DNA of 64,000 bases from Mixophyes australis. Lineage: Eukaryota; Chordata; Amphibia; Anura; Limnodynastidae. The notes beneath the pieces were generated by a model. It was not told where the DNA came from, did no database searches, and saw only the letters and a program-made list of their open reading frames with translations. Below are positions 11,290-22,706 of the stretch, piece by piece. Where the stretch lies: assembly GCA_036250195.1 (NCBI GenBank), contig JAVHZZ010000003.1:345156875-345220874 (forward strand), read 5' to 3'. Within the stretch, counting starts at the first letter, position 1, and the number at the start of each line of letters is the position of its first letter. A program made the position numbers and the translations under genes.

Positions 11290-12430
11290 TAGGTCTTTTA
11301 CCAGCCCAGGTGAAGCTTGTGACATTACTTTGGAGATCTTTGAGAAGGATGGAAGCTGTTTCAGTTTCTACTAGGGTTTGGATGAGCTAAAGAAGTTTGG
11401 GAAGGGTGTTCATCTTAACCTCTGTTACTATAACTATCCAAGAAATACACTGGGAGAACCAGGAGCGCAGATCTTCTAATAGAGCTTCTGGAAGAGGTAG
11501 GAATTGGGCTATGAATAATTGGTTGTTCACTCGGTTACGTGTGTTCCTAGGTATTTCATCTTGTGAGGTTGCCATCTAAATTTAAAATTAACTTTGTGTA
11601 TTTGCAACATATGTTGGGGGATATTAAGGAGGAGGGCTTCTGTCTTATCAGTGTTTATTTTAAAAGATATCCAGCCAAATCCCTTAATTTCGGCAATGAC
11701 GATGGGTCAGAGATGTGTGTAATTGTCAATGTAAAGAGTGTGTCATCTGCGCATACAGCCAACTTTAATTCCCATGATACTAGGGTTGCTCTGGAGAGAA
11801 ACAGTAAAGGGTCCATTGTGAGGACATAAAGGAGTGGAGATAAGAGGCTACCCTGCCTGGTTCTGTTTTGATCAGGAGGAGGTGTGTGAGGAGCAGTTAT
11901 TTGCGAGGACCGTCGCCTTTGGGTTACAGTAAAGTGCGGAGATGCCTCTGAGGAGGGGAACGGAGAAGTGCATCTCCCGTAGAGTGTTGCGCATAAATGG
12001 TCAAGTGTCCCATTCGAAGGCCTTTCCTGCATCAAAGGCCAACACCAGAGTGGTAACTGCAATCTTGTTAGTGGCATGGATGAAATCTATGACTTTTCTG
12101 ATGTTGTTTGCTGCTTGGTGGCCGGGGATGAATTCTACCTGTACAGGGTATACCAGGTATAGCTGCGGTTAGTCTATTTGCTAACAATTTTGTAAATAGT
12201 TTAAGGTCTACGTTAAGTAGTGAGATGTACCTGTGGCTAGAACACAAGCTAGAATCACAGCTGTCTTTAGATATGACTGCGACATCCGCTCTGGTGGTGG
12301 CCTCATCAAATTTTCTGCCCCGGATAATAGACTTGAACAAGCCTAGAAGGAGGGGCATGAGGACCACTGTGAAGCCATCGGCACCTGGGTGGATGAGTTC
12401 TTGCGTGTTTTGATTGTTTGCTTGAGTTCT
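11290..12430 (-). pseudogene. L1 ORF2 reverse transcriptase fragment
   Basis: Three minus-strand frames together cover the L1 reverse transcriptase. One (12068-12367) has KFDEATTRADV and YISLLNVDLKLFTKLLANRL. The next (11655-12077) has RQGSLLSPLLYVL and the catalytic CADDTLF, in place of the usual FADD. The last (11387-11575) has VTEVKMNTLPKLL. Frameshifts at about 12070 and 11600 and scattered stops make it inactive. It begins abruptly at about 12430, with no endonuclease domain upstream. Confidence 0.85.
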
Positions 12431-13998
12431 TATGAGGTTATTTCTGTACTAAGGGCAAATAGTTGTAGCTTTTTTACATATTAGGGGTAGTGGTGATTGT
12501 AATTCTATAAAGGCATGACAGAGGAAAGAACTTATCAATTACATAATGCAGATATAAAAAGAAGAAGTTTACCTTTAAACATGAGTTCCATTCTCACAAC
12601 CTGAGTTCTTAGATCCAATATTTAAAGAGGTTCAGCTTCCACGAATTACGAGAAAGCAATAAATTACAGTATAGAGCAGCACAGTCAATATAGAGGAAGT
12701 GAGGATCTGCTCCTCCATGAGTTCCTCTGCCTGATTGCTGCTCACCACTGCAATATTGAGGCTTGTCTGTTATACTATTTTATTACCGAAATACATTTTT
12801 GATTATATTGTAATCATTTGTGTCTGCATCTGTATGTTTATATTACATATGTTTTGTACATTTTCCTATTTGTATAAATAAATAACATTTTAATTAACAT
12901 TTGAAGACTTTCATCATAGTGATTATATTGAGAAGCACAGTGGTAGTTTTATTGTTGATTCTTATTTCTCTCATAGGGTGTTTTTGTTTCTTGCCATGCA
13001 TTTATATTTATATTGAATGTACATATTTTATATGTATCACACTGTTCCTGGGATTATTTATTTATTATTTTGCTTTCTCAGTTTCCAGTGCTAGCTGGTA
13101 TTCTAGTAGTTTAAAATGAAAGTTATTCACATATTACACTTGACAATAGACAATCAGATTAAAGCATTTATCATATAATTTCCTTTGCTCTCAGCAAAAA
13201 CATCACATTACAACCCACATTATGACAGCCCCCAATTGTCAAAAAACTGAGATTTTAGAACTGATAAGTGACACCCCCTTGTATGCATGTATGTGAGTGG
13301 TGCCTCAGAGTGAGGTGTGACTGAGTGTATCACCTCTGGGACAGGAATCGAGTGTACTGGCAGGACAGGCTTTAATTACCCATGCTGGAGCCTAGGAAAA
13401 AAATCCCTTTAGAGGCTTCCTTTGGGATAGAATTCCACTGTGGAAGGATCCCTTCCTGGCCTTTCAGATGCATGACCTTACCATCAAGATGCATGTCACT
13501 GGAATCTTATGCAGCAGAGATGTGGGTTGTAGCCGAGTGCCAGAGTGATACTGAGAGATGAGAGGTCGGCTCCAGGATCCAGTAATTGTAATTGTTGCCT
13601 GCCTAGTTTCTGTGTTCTGAGAAGGAGGCTCTGGAACTCAGTGATGGCCATATAAATCAGAAATGCTGATGAGAGTTTGGGAAGCTCAAGAGGTGCAAAC
13701 AAGCTAAGTGCTCTCAGACTGACTTGTTAGATAGTCAAGTGTTGAGAACATGGATGTCCACTCTGAGAGGCATCCTTGCAGTTGTACCATTTTAGTCTGC
13801 CCATCCAAGAGTACCAAGTGTGACAGGGTCCAGGGTAGAATTGAGAGGTAGACCCTGGACTGAAATGAGATCAGGTAAATGGAGTGACCTTGGTAGAACA
13901 GAGGCAGGAAACTGATAGACAGAGTTTCAGTTTCACTCAGCAAGAGTGTCAGTTCTGGGGACTAATTGTGTGTTACCACAACTGAGATTGAAACAACC
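12431..13998. other. unassigned stretch
   Basis: No recognised gene. The region 13280-13950 is less AT-rich and holds short minus-strand open frames (13496-13702, 13704-13943) with no family resemblance. It could be an old LTR, but I see no ends. Confidence 0.4.
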
Positions 13999-14197
13999 AA
14001 GCACACAAATATCAACTTCAATTTCAGTGTGCAAATAAGCTATCAAGTATTTGTGTGCTACATGAAAAAACAGTCAGTATTTAACTTATGTGCAAAACAG
14101 AATACTAATTTGCACCCCTTGCTTTGTAACATGGTTTTGTCCAGGAGACTGAAATAAGAAGTTTCTTAAGTTAAGATCCTTAATGAATCAGGCCCCA
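13999..14197. repeat. repeat ending in CCTTAATGAATCAGGCC, partial copy
   Basis: This matches 29452-29650 almost base for base: the AAATATCAACTT, CAGTCAGTATTTAACTTATG and TTTGTCCAGGAGACTGAAATAAG words appear in order. It has the right arm of the palindrome found at 29407-29563 but only about 15 bp of the left arm. Confidence 0.7.
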
Positions 14198-15147
14198 GGT
14201 ATCCATTATTAAACTCAGCTAGAACATTTTTAACTTGGTATGAGATCAAAAATATTTCTTCTTTGGACAAATGTTTGCAAGTAATTTAACAATCTTGCGG
14301 CATAGTGTAATCCAATAATCTAAACATAACCTAATGAATTCTGTATTTCCTATAAATGTATTGTGCTCTTGTTTGGCATTTGTGTAATAAAGTATAATAC
14401 TATAAGGTCACTTTCTTATGAAATTGTATATATTCATTAAAGTGAAGTTCATCCTTCTGTCTTCTGTGAACTAACCTTTGGACATCAGTGTTATAGCTTG
14501 TGATTTATTATTCCCTTCTGCAGTACTCCCTGCCTACCACACATTGCTGTGTATCTGCTACTGTATAGTCTCATTTTAATATAATCTAACCTCATGTCAA
14601 TGCCTAGTGCAAACTTAACAAATGCTCTGAGGAGAATGCAGGAAAATTCCATTATTTGTGACATAAAGGCATTAAACCAGATTAGAATGTTTAGCTCTTT
14701 GACTTCTAATCATAGTCTTATACACTACTATGCACAACATGACTTGTCCCCTTTATAGCTTTATTTGAATTAACCAACTGAGAGCCAAGCTCTCAGCTGG
14801 TAAAACTACAAGTATTATTTAGTTTTTATTATATCATAGCTTGTATATTGTAACATTAGACTACAAAAGAGCACAGATATTAGAATAAAATAATACATCT
14901 TTAAAGACTCAACTTTAGCAATCTGCATATTTCTACAATCCTTACATCCTAAGGGTAATTTTATGCAATACAATGTTCTAATTTGCTCCATCCAACACGG
15001 CCCCTTCAACCTAGCACAAATTGCTCTGCTCCTAAACTTCCCCCTTCGTTTACTATTCCAGTTACTTGAGCTGAATTAATTCATTGTTAAAATAGGTTTT
15101 TTTTCAATCTGGTAATTGTGCACTTGTAAATGAAGTTTGAAGTCCTG
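14198..15147. other. unassigned AT-rich stretch
   Basis: No gene or repeat is recognised. Confidence 0.5.
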
Positions 15148-15331
15148 GGGGTAAATGTATCAAGCTGAGAGTTTTCCGGTGGGTTTGAAAAGTGGAGATG
15201 TTGCCTTTATCAATTAATCAATCAATCAGATTCTTGCTATCATTTTGTAGAATGTACTAAATACATGATAGCTAGAATCTGATTGGTTTTTCAAATCCCG
15301 CGGAAAACTCTCAGCTTGATATATTTACCCC
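15148..15331. mobile_element. palindromic MITE with GGGGTAAATGTATCAAGC ends
   Basis: The left end GGGGTAAATGTATCAAGCTG and the right end CAGCTTGATATATTTACCCC are inverted copies. The interior folds back around an AGAATGTACTAAATA centre, as in the 1399 family. CTG lies on both sides (15145-15147 and 15332-15334). Half a copy is at 50193-50237. Confidence 0.7.
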
Positions 15332-15540
15332 CTGGAGTGTAACATTTTCTTGCCGGAAGGGTTCATGGCTGTAAGGAGTTATCTTGGAGGAAGTATTTTA
15401 GTTGAAAATATTATTAAACTTTAGAGTGTTTGTAACAAATTTCTGTGGGATTGTTTGCGTAACTTTTTATAGAAAACAGTTGTGGACTCTTTCTATGCTA
15501 TATATGAGAGTACTCACACTACTTGTCTGTTCAAGACCTA

Positions 15541-17079
15541 CAGTCATGGCCAAAATTTTTGAGAATGACACGAATATTTTTTTCACAAAGTCTGCTGCCT
15601 CAGTTTTTATGATGGTAATTTGAATATACTCCAGAATATCATGAAGAGGGATCAGATGAATTGCAATTAATTTCAAAGTCCCTCTTTGCCATGACAATGA
15701 ACTTTATCCCAAAAACTACATTTCCACTGCATTTCAGCCCTGTCACAAAAGGAACAGCTGACATCAGGTCAGTGATTCTCTCATTAACACAGGTGAGAGC
15801 ATTGACGAGGACAAGGCTGGAGATCACTCTGTCATGCTGATTCAGTTAGAATAATAGACTGGAAGCTTTAAAAGGAGGGTGGTGCTTGAAATCATTGTTT
15901 TTCCTTTGTTAACCATGGTTATCTGCAAGGAAACACATGCAGTCATCATTGCTTTGCACAAAAAAGGCTTCACAGGCAAGTATATTGCTGCTAATAAGAT
16001 TGCACCTAAATCAACCTGGTATCGGATCATCAAGAACTTTAAGGAGAGAGGTTCAATAGTTGTGAAGAAGGCTTCAGGACGCCCAAGAACGTCCAGCAAG
16101 CGCCAGGACCATCTTCTAAAGTTGATTCAGATGCAGGATCAGGGCACAACCAGTGCAGAGCTTGCTCAGGAATGGCAGCAGGCAGCTGGGAGTGCATCTG
16201 CACACACAGTGAGGCAAAGACTTTTGGAGGATGGCCTGGTGTCAAGAAGGCCAGCAAAGAAGCCACTTCTCTCCAGGAAAAACATCAGGGACAGAATGAT
16301 ATTCTGCAAAAGGTACAGGGATTGGACTGCTGAGGACTGGGGTAAAGTCATTTTCTCTGATGAATCCCCTTTCAGATTGTTTAGGACATCAGGGAAAACA
16401 CTTGTCCGGAGAAGGAAAGGTGAGCGCTACCATCAGTCCTATGTCATCAACAGTAAAGCATCCCGAAGCCATTCATGTGTTACTTCTCGGCCAAGGTAGT
16501 GAACTCACTCACAATTTTGCCCCAGAACACAGTCATGAATAAAGAATGGTATTAAAATCAAGAGCAACTTCTCTCAACCATCCAAGAACAGTTTGGTAAC
16601 GAACAATGCCTTTTCCAGCATGATGGAGTTCCTTGCCAAAAGGCAAAAGTGATAACTAAGTGGCTTGGGGATCAAAACATCGACATTTTGGGTCCATGGC
16701 CAGGAAACTCCCCAGACCTTAATCCCATTGAGAACTTGTGGTTAATCTTCAAGAGGCGGGTAGACAAACAGACACCCACAAATTCTGACAAACTCCAAGC
16801 ATTATTTAGCTAAGAATGAGCGGCCATCAGTCAGTATGTGGTTCAGAAGTTGATTGACAGCATGCTAGGGCGAATTGCAGAGGTCCTCAAAAAGAAGGGT
16901 CAACTCTGCAAATATTGACTCTTTGCATAAACGTAATGCAATTGCTTTGGCACTTATGAAATGCTTGCAATTTTACTTCAGTATACCATATATCTAACAA
17001 AAAGGTCTAAAAACACTGAAGCAAAAAACTTTGTGAAAACCAATACTTGTGTCATTCTCAAAACTTTTGGCCGTGACTG
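15541..17079 (+). mobile_element. full-length Tc1/mariner element, inactive
   Basis: The element runs between inverted CAGTCATGGCCAAAA and TTTTGGCCGTGACTG termini and has TA on each side (15539-15540, 17080-17081), the hallmark of Tc1/mariner. It encloses a decayed transposase gene. A second, truncated copy of the same family is at 46106-47092 on the opposite strand. Confidence 0.92.
15915..16918 (+). pseudogene. Tc1-like transposase pseudogene
   Basis: The frame from ATG 15915 encodes the N-terminal paired-type helix-turn-helix domains (KGFTGKYIA; STWYRIIKNF), the GRPRTSS linker between them, and the first catalytic aspartate in IFSDES. The frame shifts near 16430-16490. The rest, with HDGVPC (second aspartate) and NSPDLNPIENLW (glutamate, DD34E spacing), reads on in another frame to a stop at 16918. 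An in-frame stop also occurs at about 16812. The usual family length is about 340 residues, so gene length is retained but not function. GTG 15879 opens the same frame, but the ATG fits the family start better. Confidence 0.9.
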
Positions 17080-17081
17080 TA

Positions 17082-17523
17082 CCAATATCAAGTCATTATT
17101 ATATCATTTGTTAATTCAAAGTTTGGGCCACAGAAAAGGGCAAGGGCAGGATTTAAACTTAATGTTGCCAAGAAATTTATATTCTAATATAATTACATAA
17201 ATTACAAGTATGTTTTCTGATAAGAGAAAAATAACTGTTCACTAGGCATTCATGTTGGTGATTGCTAGTACTTACTGGAGGACACACACCCAGAGCTATT
17301 GTGCACATTATGCCTTTTCTTACAAAATTGTTGGCTTCTAACTTTTGGTCCTGTCTCATACGTTTTGGAGAAGTTTATCTTACTATTAAGTGACATAGGA
17401 AATGTCAGGTGGATAATGCTTGTATAGCAAGAGCAAGGATCATTACTGGTAGCTGGGAGTACAACTGGTATGAAATGCTTGGGGCATTATTGGAAAAAGC
17501 ATGTGGTCAGTGCTGGTAAAATC
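17082..17523. other. unassigned stretch
   Basis: Nothing recognisable. Confidence 0.5.
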
Positions 17524-18013
17524 TGTGCAGTAGGGGCTTGAGTCATTAAGGAACGTAAATGTCGATACGTGCCGTACTTTGCATTAAATTGCACTGCACA
17601 TGCCCAGAAACAAACTATATGCCAGTGAATGCAAGAACATCCAATTCATTTTGAAAGCAAAGGACACTTCTGACAGCCTATGATTTGATGGGCAGGGCGG
17701 GGAGGGAAATGGGCATATGCAGGTAGTCAATGTACAGTAATGCCGTGCCAAGCTCAAAGGCACACAGCAGCTTCCTATTCAGACTATGGGCATCTCTCAG
17801 GTATGTGTTTTTCAGTTGTATCACTTGAACCAGCTACAGGTCAGGTATGAGTGCCGAATAGTAACGATGACGGATGTGTATGCATGCTACAACATGTGTT
17901 TGCAATCAAGAGCAACTATATAAATGCGTTTTATGCACAGTGGACATTAATAACATCCTGATAAATGTATTTCATTAACAAAAAATGAATACAAGAAATA
18001 TGAGAAGAGGGGG
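17524..18013. mobile_element. second copy of the 632-1372 element, right-truncated
   Basis: It begins with a GAGTCATTAAGGAACGTA end and follows the 632-1372 interior in order (GCACATGCCCA; ATGCATGCTACAACATGTG; CAGTGGACATTAA). The match stops near 18013, so the right terminus is lost. Confidence 0.65.
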
Positions 18014-18719
18014 GAGTCCAATGGCGAAAACAGAAACTACCTAAATTTTGCTATGGGGTACAGTGATGCACTATTCAGCCCCTTCTCTATTTCAGATTCA
18101 TTTAATCCATGTTTTAAACTAACTGAAAGCACTCCAGTAAATATAGTATGGCTAAAAAAAAAAACATGTGTATGTACCCTAAAGCCTGCTGTATATATAG
18201 TAACGACCTACTAAAATAAAGAGTCTCATAACAAAACAAAAAAGTAAAACCAAACTGGACTTTAATTTCAAATAACACTGTACATACAGTACATATTAAT
18301 GATAGTTTTATCAAACAGAATCTCCTGCTGTAAATCTTTCTTTTTCATTGTCTTCCCATGTTTCATTAATACATGGAAGCTTTAGTGAAGCTATTCTACT
18401 TTTGTTTTAATGTTTCAGCATTGTCTGTTGACAGTCTATAATTTCCAGCTGCAGAAGTACCAACATACTCCTACATCGCTTCTTATCCTTTGATCTGAAA
18501 TATTGTTCTGATGAAATCAGTATTTTATTCCAGTTATTACTTGTCACCATAATTGTCTGTCATTTCCTCTACATCTAGAAGATGAAAGGATAAATATGAT
18601 GAACTCTTTATTTTACAGCTGTGGCCTTTTCTCTTGGTCACACATGTTTTAAAAAGTCTGTTCACAGAAATAACTTTATAGTACTTCACTTGTGAAAAAA
18701 ATTACAAATCAAAGTCATT
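18014..18719. other. unassigned stretch
   Basis: No gene or repeat is recognised. Confidence 0.5.
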
Positions 18720-19675
18720 GGGGTATATTTACTAAACTGCGGGTTCGGGTGGAGATGTTGCTTATAGCAACAAATCAGATTCTAGTTATCATTTATTTAG
18801 TACATTTTACAAAATGACAGCTGGGGTAAATGTATCAAGGTCTGATTTTTTTCAGCGTTTTTAAATCACAGCAAATCGCGGGTGATAATTGCAATTTTAG
18901 TCCCAAAGTTGCCAGATGTATTAAACTGTGACTTTTACTCTGATCTTAAAAATCGGAGGTCATCTCTGGCGATTTCCTGCGATGTCAAACACTCCCATCT
19001 TTAGCTAACTCTCCTGTGTTTCCTGCATGCTGAACAGCCTGGGGTTGGTTTGTCATTTTAGTAGGGGGACCCCTGCCGCATGTCCCCCTGCTATAGTGCC
19101 ACCTACCCCAGGCTGGTTTGCCTAGTGCTGATTAAGTGAAAATCGGGGGGATCTCACGCAAATGTTTTCCCTGATTTTCACGTAACCAACAGTAGGCTGG
19201 CAGTACTAGGGTTAATAGTGCTCGGGCAGGGTGACCCCACACTTTTTTTTTTAAAAAAAACCTTTTATCTATTTTTACACATTTGACAGCTGCCGGGACT
19301 TCGGCTGTATAGTCTGACAGTGTAACAGTGATGTGTTTACTAATCACGCAGCTAGGATGCAGCCTATTGTATGTAGCGATTTTTGAAGCAAACTCAGAAG
19401 AGTTTGCTTAATCGCAGCTTCATACATTTGAGACTTGTATAGCTAGAGTGGCAAACAGTCGGGAGTTTTGATTTTGGACCTAGCGATTTTGACAGAAACA
19501 CAACTCTGGCGATTTTACATGAAATCTCAGCTTCATACATCTGTGAATTTCAACTCTTCTGAGAAATCGCTGGATTTGCAAAATCGCACCTGATACATTT
19601 ACCCCCTAGACTCTGATTGGTTACTATAGGCAACATCTCCACTTTTTCAAACCCGCAGTTTAGTAAATATAACCC
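18720..19675. mobile_element. palindromic MITE (1399 family) split by an inner element
   Basis: The left half (18720-18822, TATATTTACTAAACTGCGGG then ATTCTAGTTATCATTTA) and the right half (19606-19675, ACTCTGATTGGTTACTATAG then CCCGCAGTTTAGTAAATATA) are the two arms of one snap-back MITE. A second element sits in its middle. Confidence 0.75.
18823..19605. mobile_element. element nested in the MITE, GGGGTAAATGTATCAAGG ends
   Basis: The left GGGGTAAATGTATCAAGG and right CCTGATACATTTACCCC are inverted. CT is kept on each side. The interior contains the same hairpin core as 10102-10167 in reverse orientation, flanked by ATCGC-rich palindromic words. No ORF of note. Confidence 0.7.
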
Positions 19676-20199
19676 ATTAACACAGTAAATAACAGCCACT
19701 ATAGCAGGCTTATAGATTTTAATATAGATAAAGTAAGACGGACCACCAATAAACCATTTACTACTAATAGAGTCTTGATGGGAGATCCTAAAAAGGATTT
19801 TTATCTCAGTCTACTTGTTTCAAACAAGATAATCTTCAATCTTTAATGTGAGTTTCTTGAAGTAAAGTAGTTTCTGGGTCAAAGCATCAAATTATAAAAA
19901 TAATAAAATTATACTAACTTTATCATAGTAAACTTAATCCTAACCCTAGACATGAGTAATATTTCAATTACAAAGCTGTTCTGTGAAATTTTCATCTCAT
20001 TCTGCCATTGGACATAGAATTTAGCAGTTTTCTCAGTGGAATTTAGACTTAAGTGTTCTGGCGGAATTCTACCAATCAATTTTGTTCCATTTGACTTCTC
20101 CCAGTGGTGTAGTTACATATCATTCAGTTAAACATGAAACACAGAACGCACTATAAAATATTCTCTCCCACTTACTGTTGCTGTGAGGAAACTACAGAT
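19676..20199. other. unassigned stretch
   Basis: No gene is recognised. Confidence 0.5.
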
Positions 20200-20331
20200 T
20201 TGGAGAGAAAGACAGAGAAGGTAAGAGAGAAAAGGAGAGAGAGAAAGAACAAAGGAAAGAAAGGACAATGGAGATAGAGAATAAGAGATAAAGAGAAGGA
20301 GGAAAGTAAAGAGAGAGAGAGGAAAAAAGAA

Positions 20332-20371
<40 letters not shown>

Positions 20372-20690
20372 AAGCATGAAAAGGAGAGAAAAAAAGAAAA
20401 TGAGAGACAAAATTACTGAGGAATAAGCCAATAAAGAGAGAGGAAAACAGAGTGTAAAGGAAAAAAAAAGAGATGGGAGTGAAAATGAGAGAAAAAGAAG
20501 GGCAAAAGAGTGAAATGAAGACAGAGGAAGGAAACTTTAAAGATAACAAGAGAGAAACAGAAACAGAGAAAGAAGAAAAGAAGAGAGAGCGCGCAAGATA
20601 GAACAAGGAGAGCTAAACATTTTGAAAAGAAGACAGAAAAAAAAAGAGTGAATGGGCAAGAGAAAAAATAGTGAAAGGAAAAAGACTGGA
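20200..20690. repeat. purine-rich tract with (GA)n core
   Basis: About 490 bases of the plus strand are nearly all A and G, with a pure (GA)n run at about 20332-20368. The long minus-strand open frames here are low-complexity Ser/Leu/Phe artefacts of this composition, not genes. Confidence 0.9.
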
Positions 20691-20840
20691 CGTATTTGCT
20701 AAACAAATACTATAAAGATCTAATTACAAGTATATGAAAAATCATAAGTGTAGGACTAAATAATTTTTAATCGTCCAAATTATGTATAGTTTATAAAACT
20801 GATCCTGTAATTCTAGTTGCAACAGACAACAAACCAGCTG

Positions 20841-20916
20841 TCTCGGCTCGAAAGTACCGAGCTGAGATAGCTCGGTACTCCAATCGGTGAAGTTTGGGTG
20901 GACTCGGTTCTCTACT
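20841..20916 (-). mobile_element. decayed hAT terminus, relative of the 31966 element
   Basis: AGTACCGAGCTG, AGCTCGGTACTC, AAGTTTGGGTGG and ACTCGGTTCTC follow in the order seen in the reverse complement of the left end of the 31966-37421 hAT element. No transposase remains next to it. Confidence 0.65.
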
Positions 20917-22673
20917 GTAAAGTTCGGTAAAATCCACAACTTTAACATATAAAATACATATTTATTTTTTTTTAGTTGTGAAAGAGAACATTTTGAAACT
21001 GCCATATATCGCATTAGTTATCCAGCTCCAAACTGCAGGATTGGTTATCCCGCAGTTTGGAAGCTGAAAGCTTAAACTGCCTAAGATGTGTGGGGGTTTG
21101 AAAAGTCCCAAACTATATCCGGTTAAAACCATTTTTGCCAAACCACCAGTAAAAGGGTTGACTTTGTAGACTTAAGCCATTCACAACATAAGAAAAGCAC
21201 CGTAGATGTATTATATATTTCCTGATTAACGGGGAAATATTAATTCATAATTATCTTATGGTGGCAATATAAATTTATCATAATTATATTAGTAGGGGCA
21301 ATACAATTCATAAGAGGGACATTAAAAAATATTTTTGAATGTGCAAGGCTTATCATATCATTGTGGGGGCACCATTTATACCGCACACTTATGGCACTAC
21401 AAGTACCAGCATGTACTTGCGCCCATGTACAACCTTTTAGGCCAACCTCAGAATGTTCACCCTCAGATCTTCATATCCCATTACCAGAACAGTAGCATTA
21501 AACTTCCATTCCCACCAATAGAGGTCGGGCCCGGGGGACACATGTCTTGCTCCCCAGCCCTGCACACCCCTCTTTTCGTGCATATGGTCTTTTTTCTAAT
21601 CAACCTCATTTAGTGAGTGACTTTAATATTGCAGGCACGTGCTACTTCCCACAGGTGAGTTTAGTTCCAAAGTGAATGAGAATCACATGCTTAATATCTA
21701 AGTATTAATTAACTACATCGAAAAGATGTTCTTATGTTGTGAATTAAGAAAGTGCAATTTTATTTCTAATGGTAATTACTCCAGCCTTATTGCAACAGAG
21801 TCTGATCTGAAATTAAGAAAGTGCAATTTTATTTCTAATGGTAATTACCCCAGCCCTATTGCAAGTTGTCCTTTCACTGTTTGTTTGTTTGTTTAAACCT
21901 TTTATGGCCAGTGTTGGTTGGAGGAGTTTATTGAGGGCTTAATTGAAGAATACTGATCACATGTGTCTGTTAACCAGATATATTCATTGTAGAATGGCTG
22001 CATAGGCAGTGTTGGCTGCATAGTTAGTGTGTGTCTAATTGTAAGTGTGTCAGTTACAAGTGTAACAAATTTAAATAGCATAATTCGGAATTATACCGGA
22101 GTTAAACAGGAGAAGAACATTCTGCCTATTAACTCAGCTACACAAGAACTACAGTCAGTATTCACTTGAAACTCCATATTCTACCTCTGATGTTTTCAAC
22201 TCACCCTGGCTACAAGCTCCATGCAGCATGAGGACTGTTTTGGACTCTGATCTTATTTTATTCTCATTTCATGAAAGTTTGTTTTATCTGTGAGTTTGTT
22301 TTCACTGCAAAATCCACTATGTTTAATCAGCTTGCTGTACTACTTGCTCAACCACTCCCTACCCATGCTACAGTTATTTCAGTCCCCTATCTCATCACTG
22401 TGCTTTCAGTTCTACTTAATGCTTTGTCTGCCATTCCGAGTAGGAAGAAATTATACTGATTTTGAACCACTCTCCTCTCTCATGACAGCTATTCAATCAC
22501 CTGCTCTTTATTACTCTCCATTCAACACTTCCACCCATTCCCCCACATGGCTCCCACATCATTACTCTATACTATCCATATAGTGAAAATTGCAATGTAG
22601 CTGATCAATTATCATTGTAATCATCCCTTATACTTTCAACTTTCATATTTTCATCTTAATCCAAAATCCTGAT
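20917..22673. other. unassigned stretch with a 69-bp tandem duplication
   Basis: No gene is recognised. The only clear structure is a direct duplication: 21743-21795 and 21812-21864 share ATTAAGAAAGTGCAATTTTA and what follows. Confidence 0.55.
21743..21864. repeat. tandem duplication, 69-bp period, two copies
   Basis: The two copies differ at only a few bases over about 53 bp (TACTCCAGCCTTATTGCAA versus TACCCCAGCCCTATTGCAA). Confidence 0.85.
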
Positions 22674-22706
22674 GGGAGAGAGAGAGTGAGAGAGAGAGAG
22701 AGAGGC
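22674..22706. repeat. (GA)n microsatellite
   Basis: An imperfect GA dinucleotide run. Confidence 0.85.

Larger units (their letters stand above)
7010..12430 (-). mobile_element. 5'-truncated L1-clade LINE (minus strand), split by two insertions
   Basis: Minus-strand frames spell out the second half of an L1-type ORF2. The order is reverse transcriptase fingers and palm, then thumb (KMNTLPKLL), then the FLWAGKRPRIHLKML block, the GGLGL block, PLWNNP, and the C-terminal HIWWSCP region. The endonuclease half is absent, so the copy is 5' truncated near 12430. The low-complexity T-run near 6985 may mark the poly(A) tail. Many stops and shifts show that it is dead. A solo LTR and a DNA transposon interrupt it. 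Confidence 0.85.

Noticed and set aside
20172..20706. Long minus-strand open frames rich in Ser, Leu and Phe
   Set aside because: They are translations of a purine-rich low-complexity tract and have no domain or start context.
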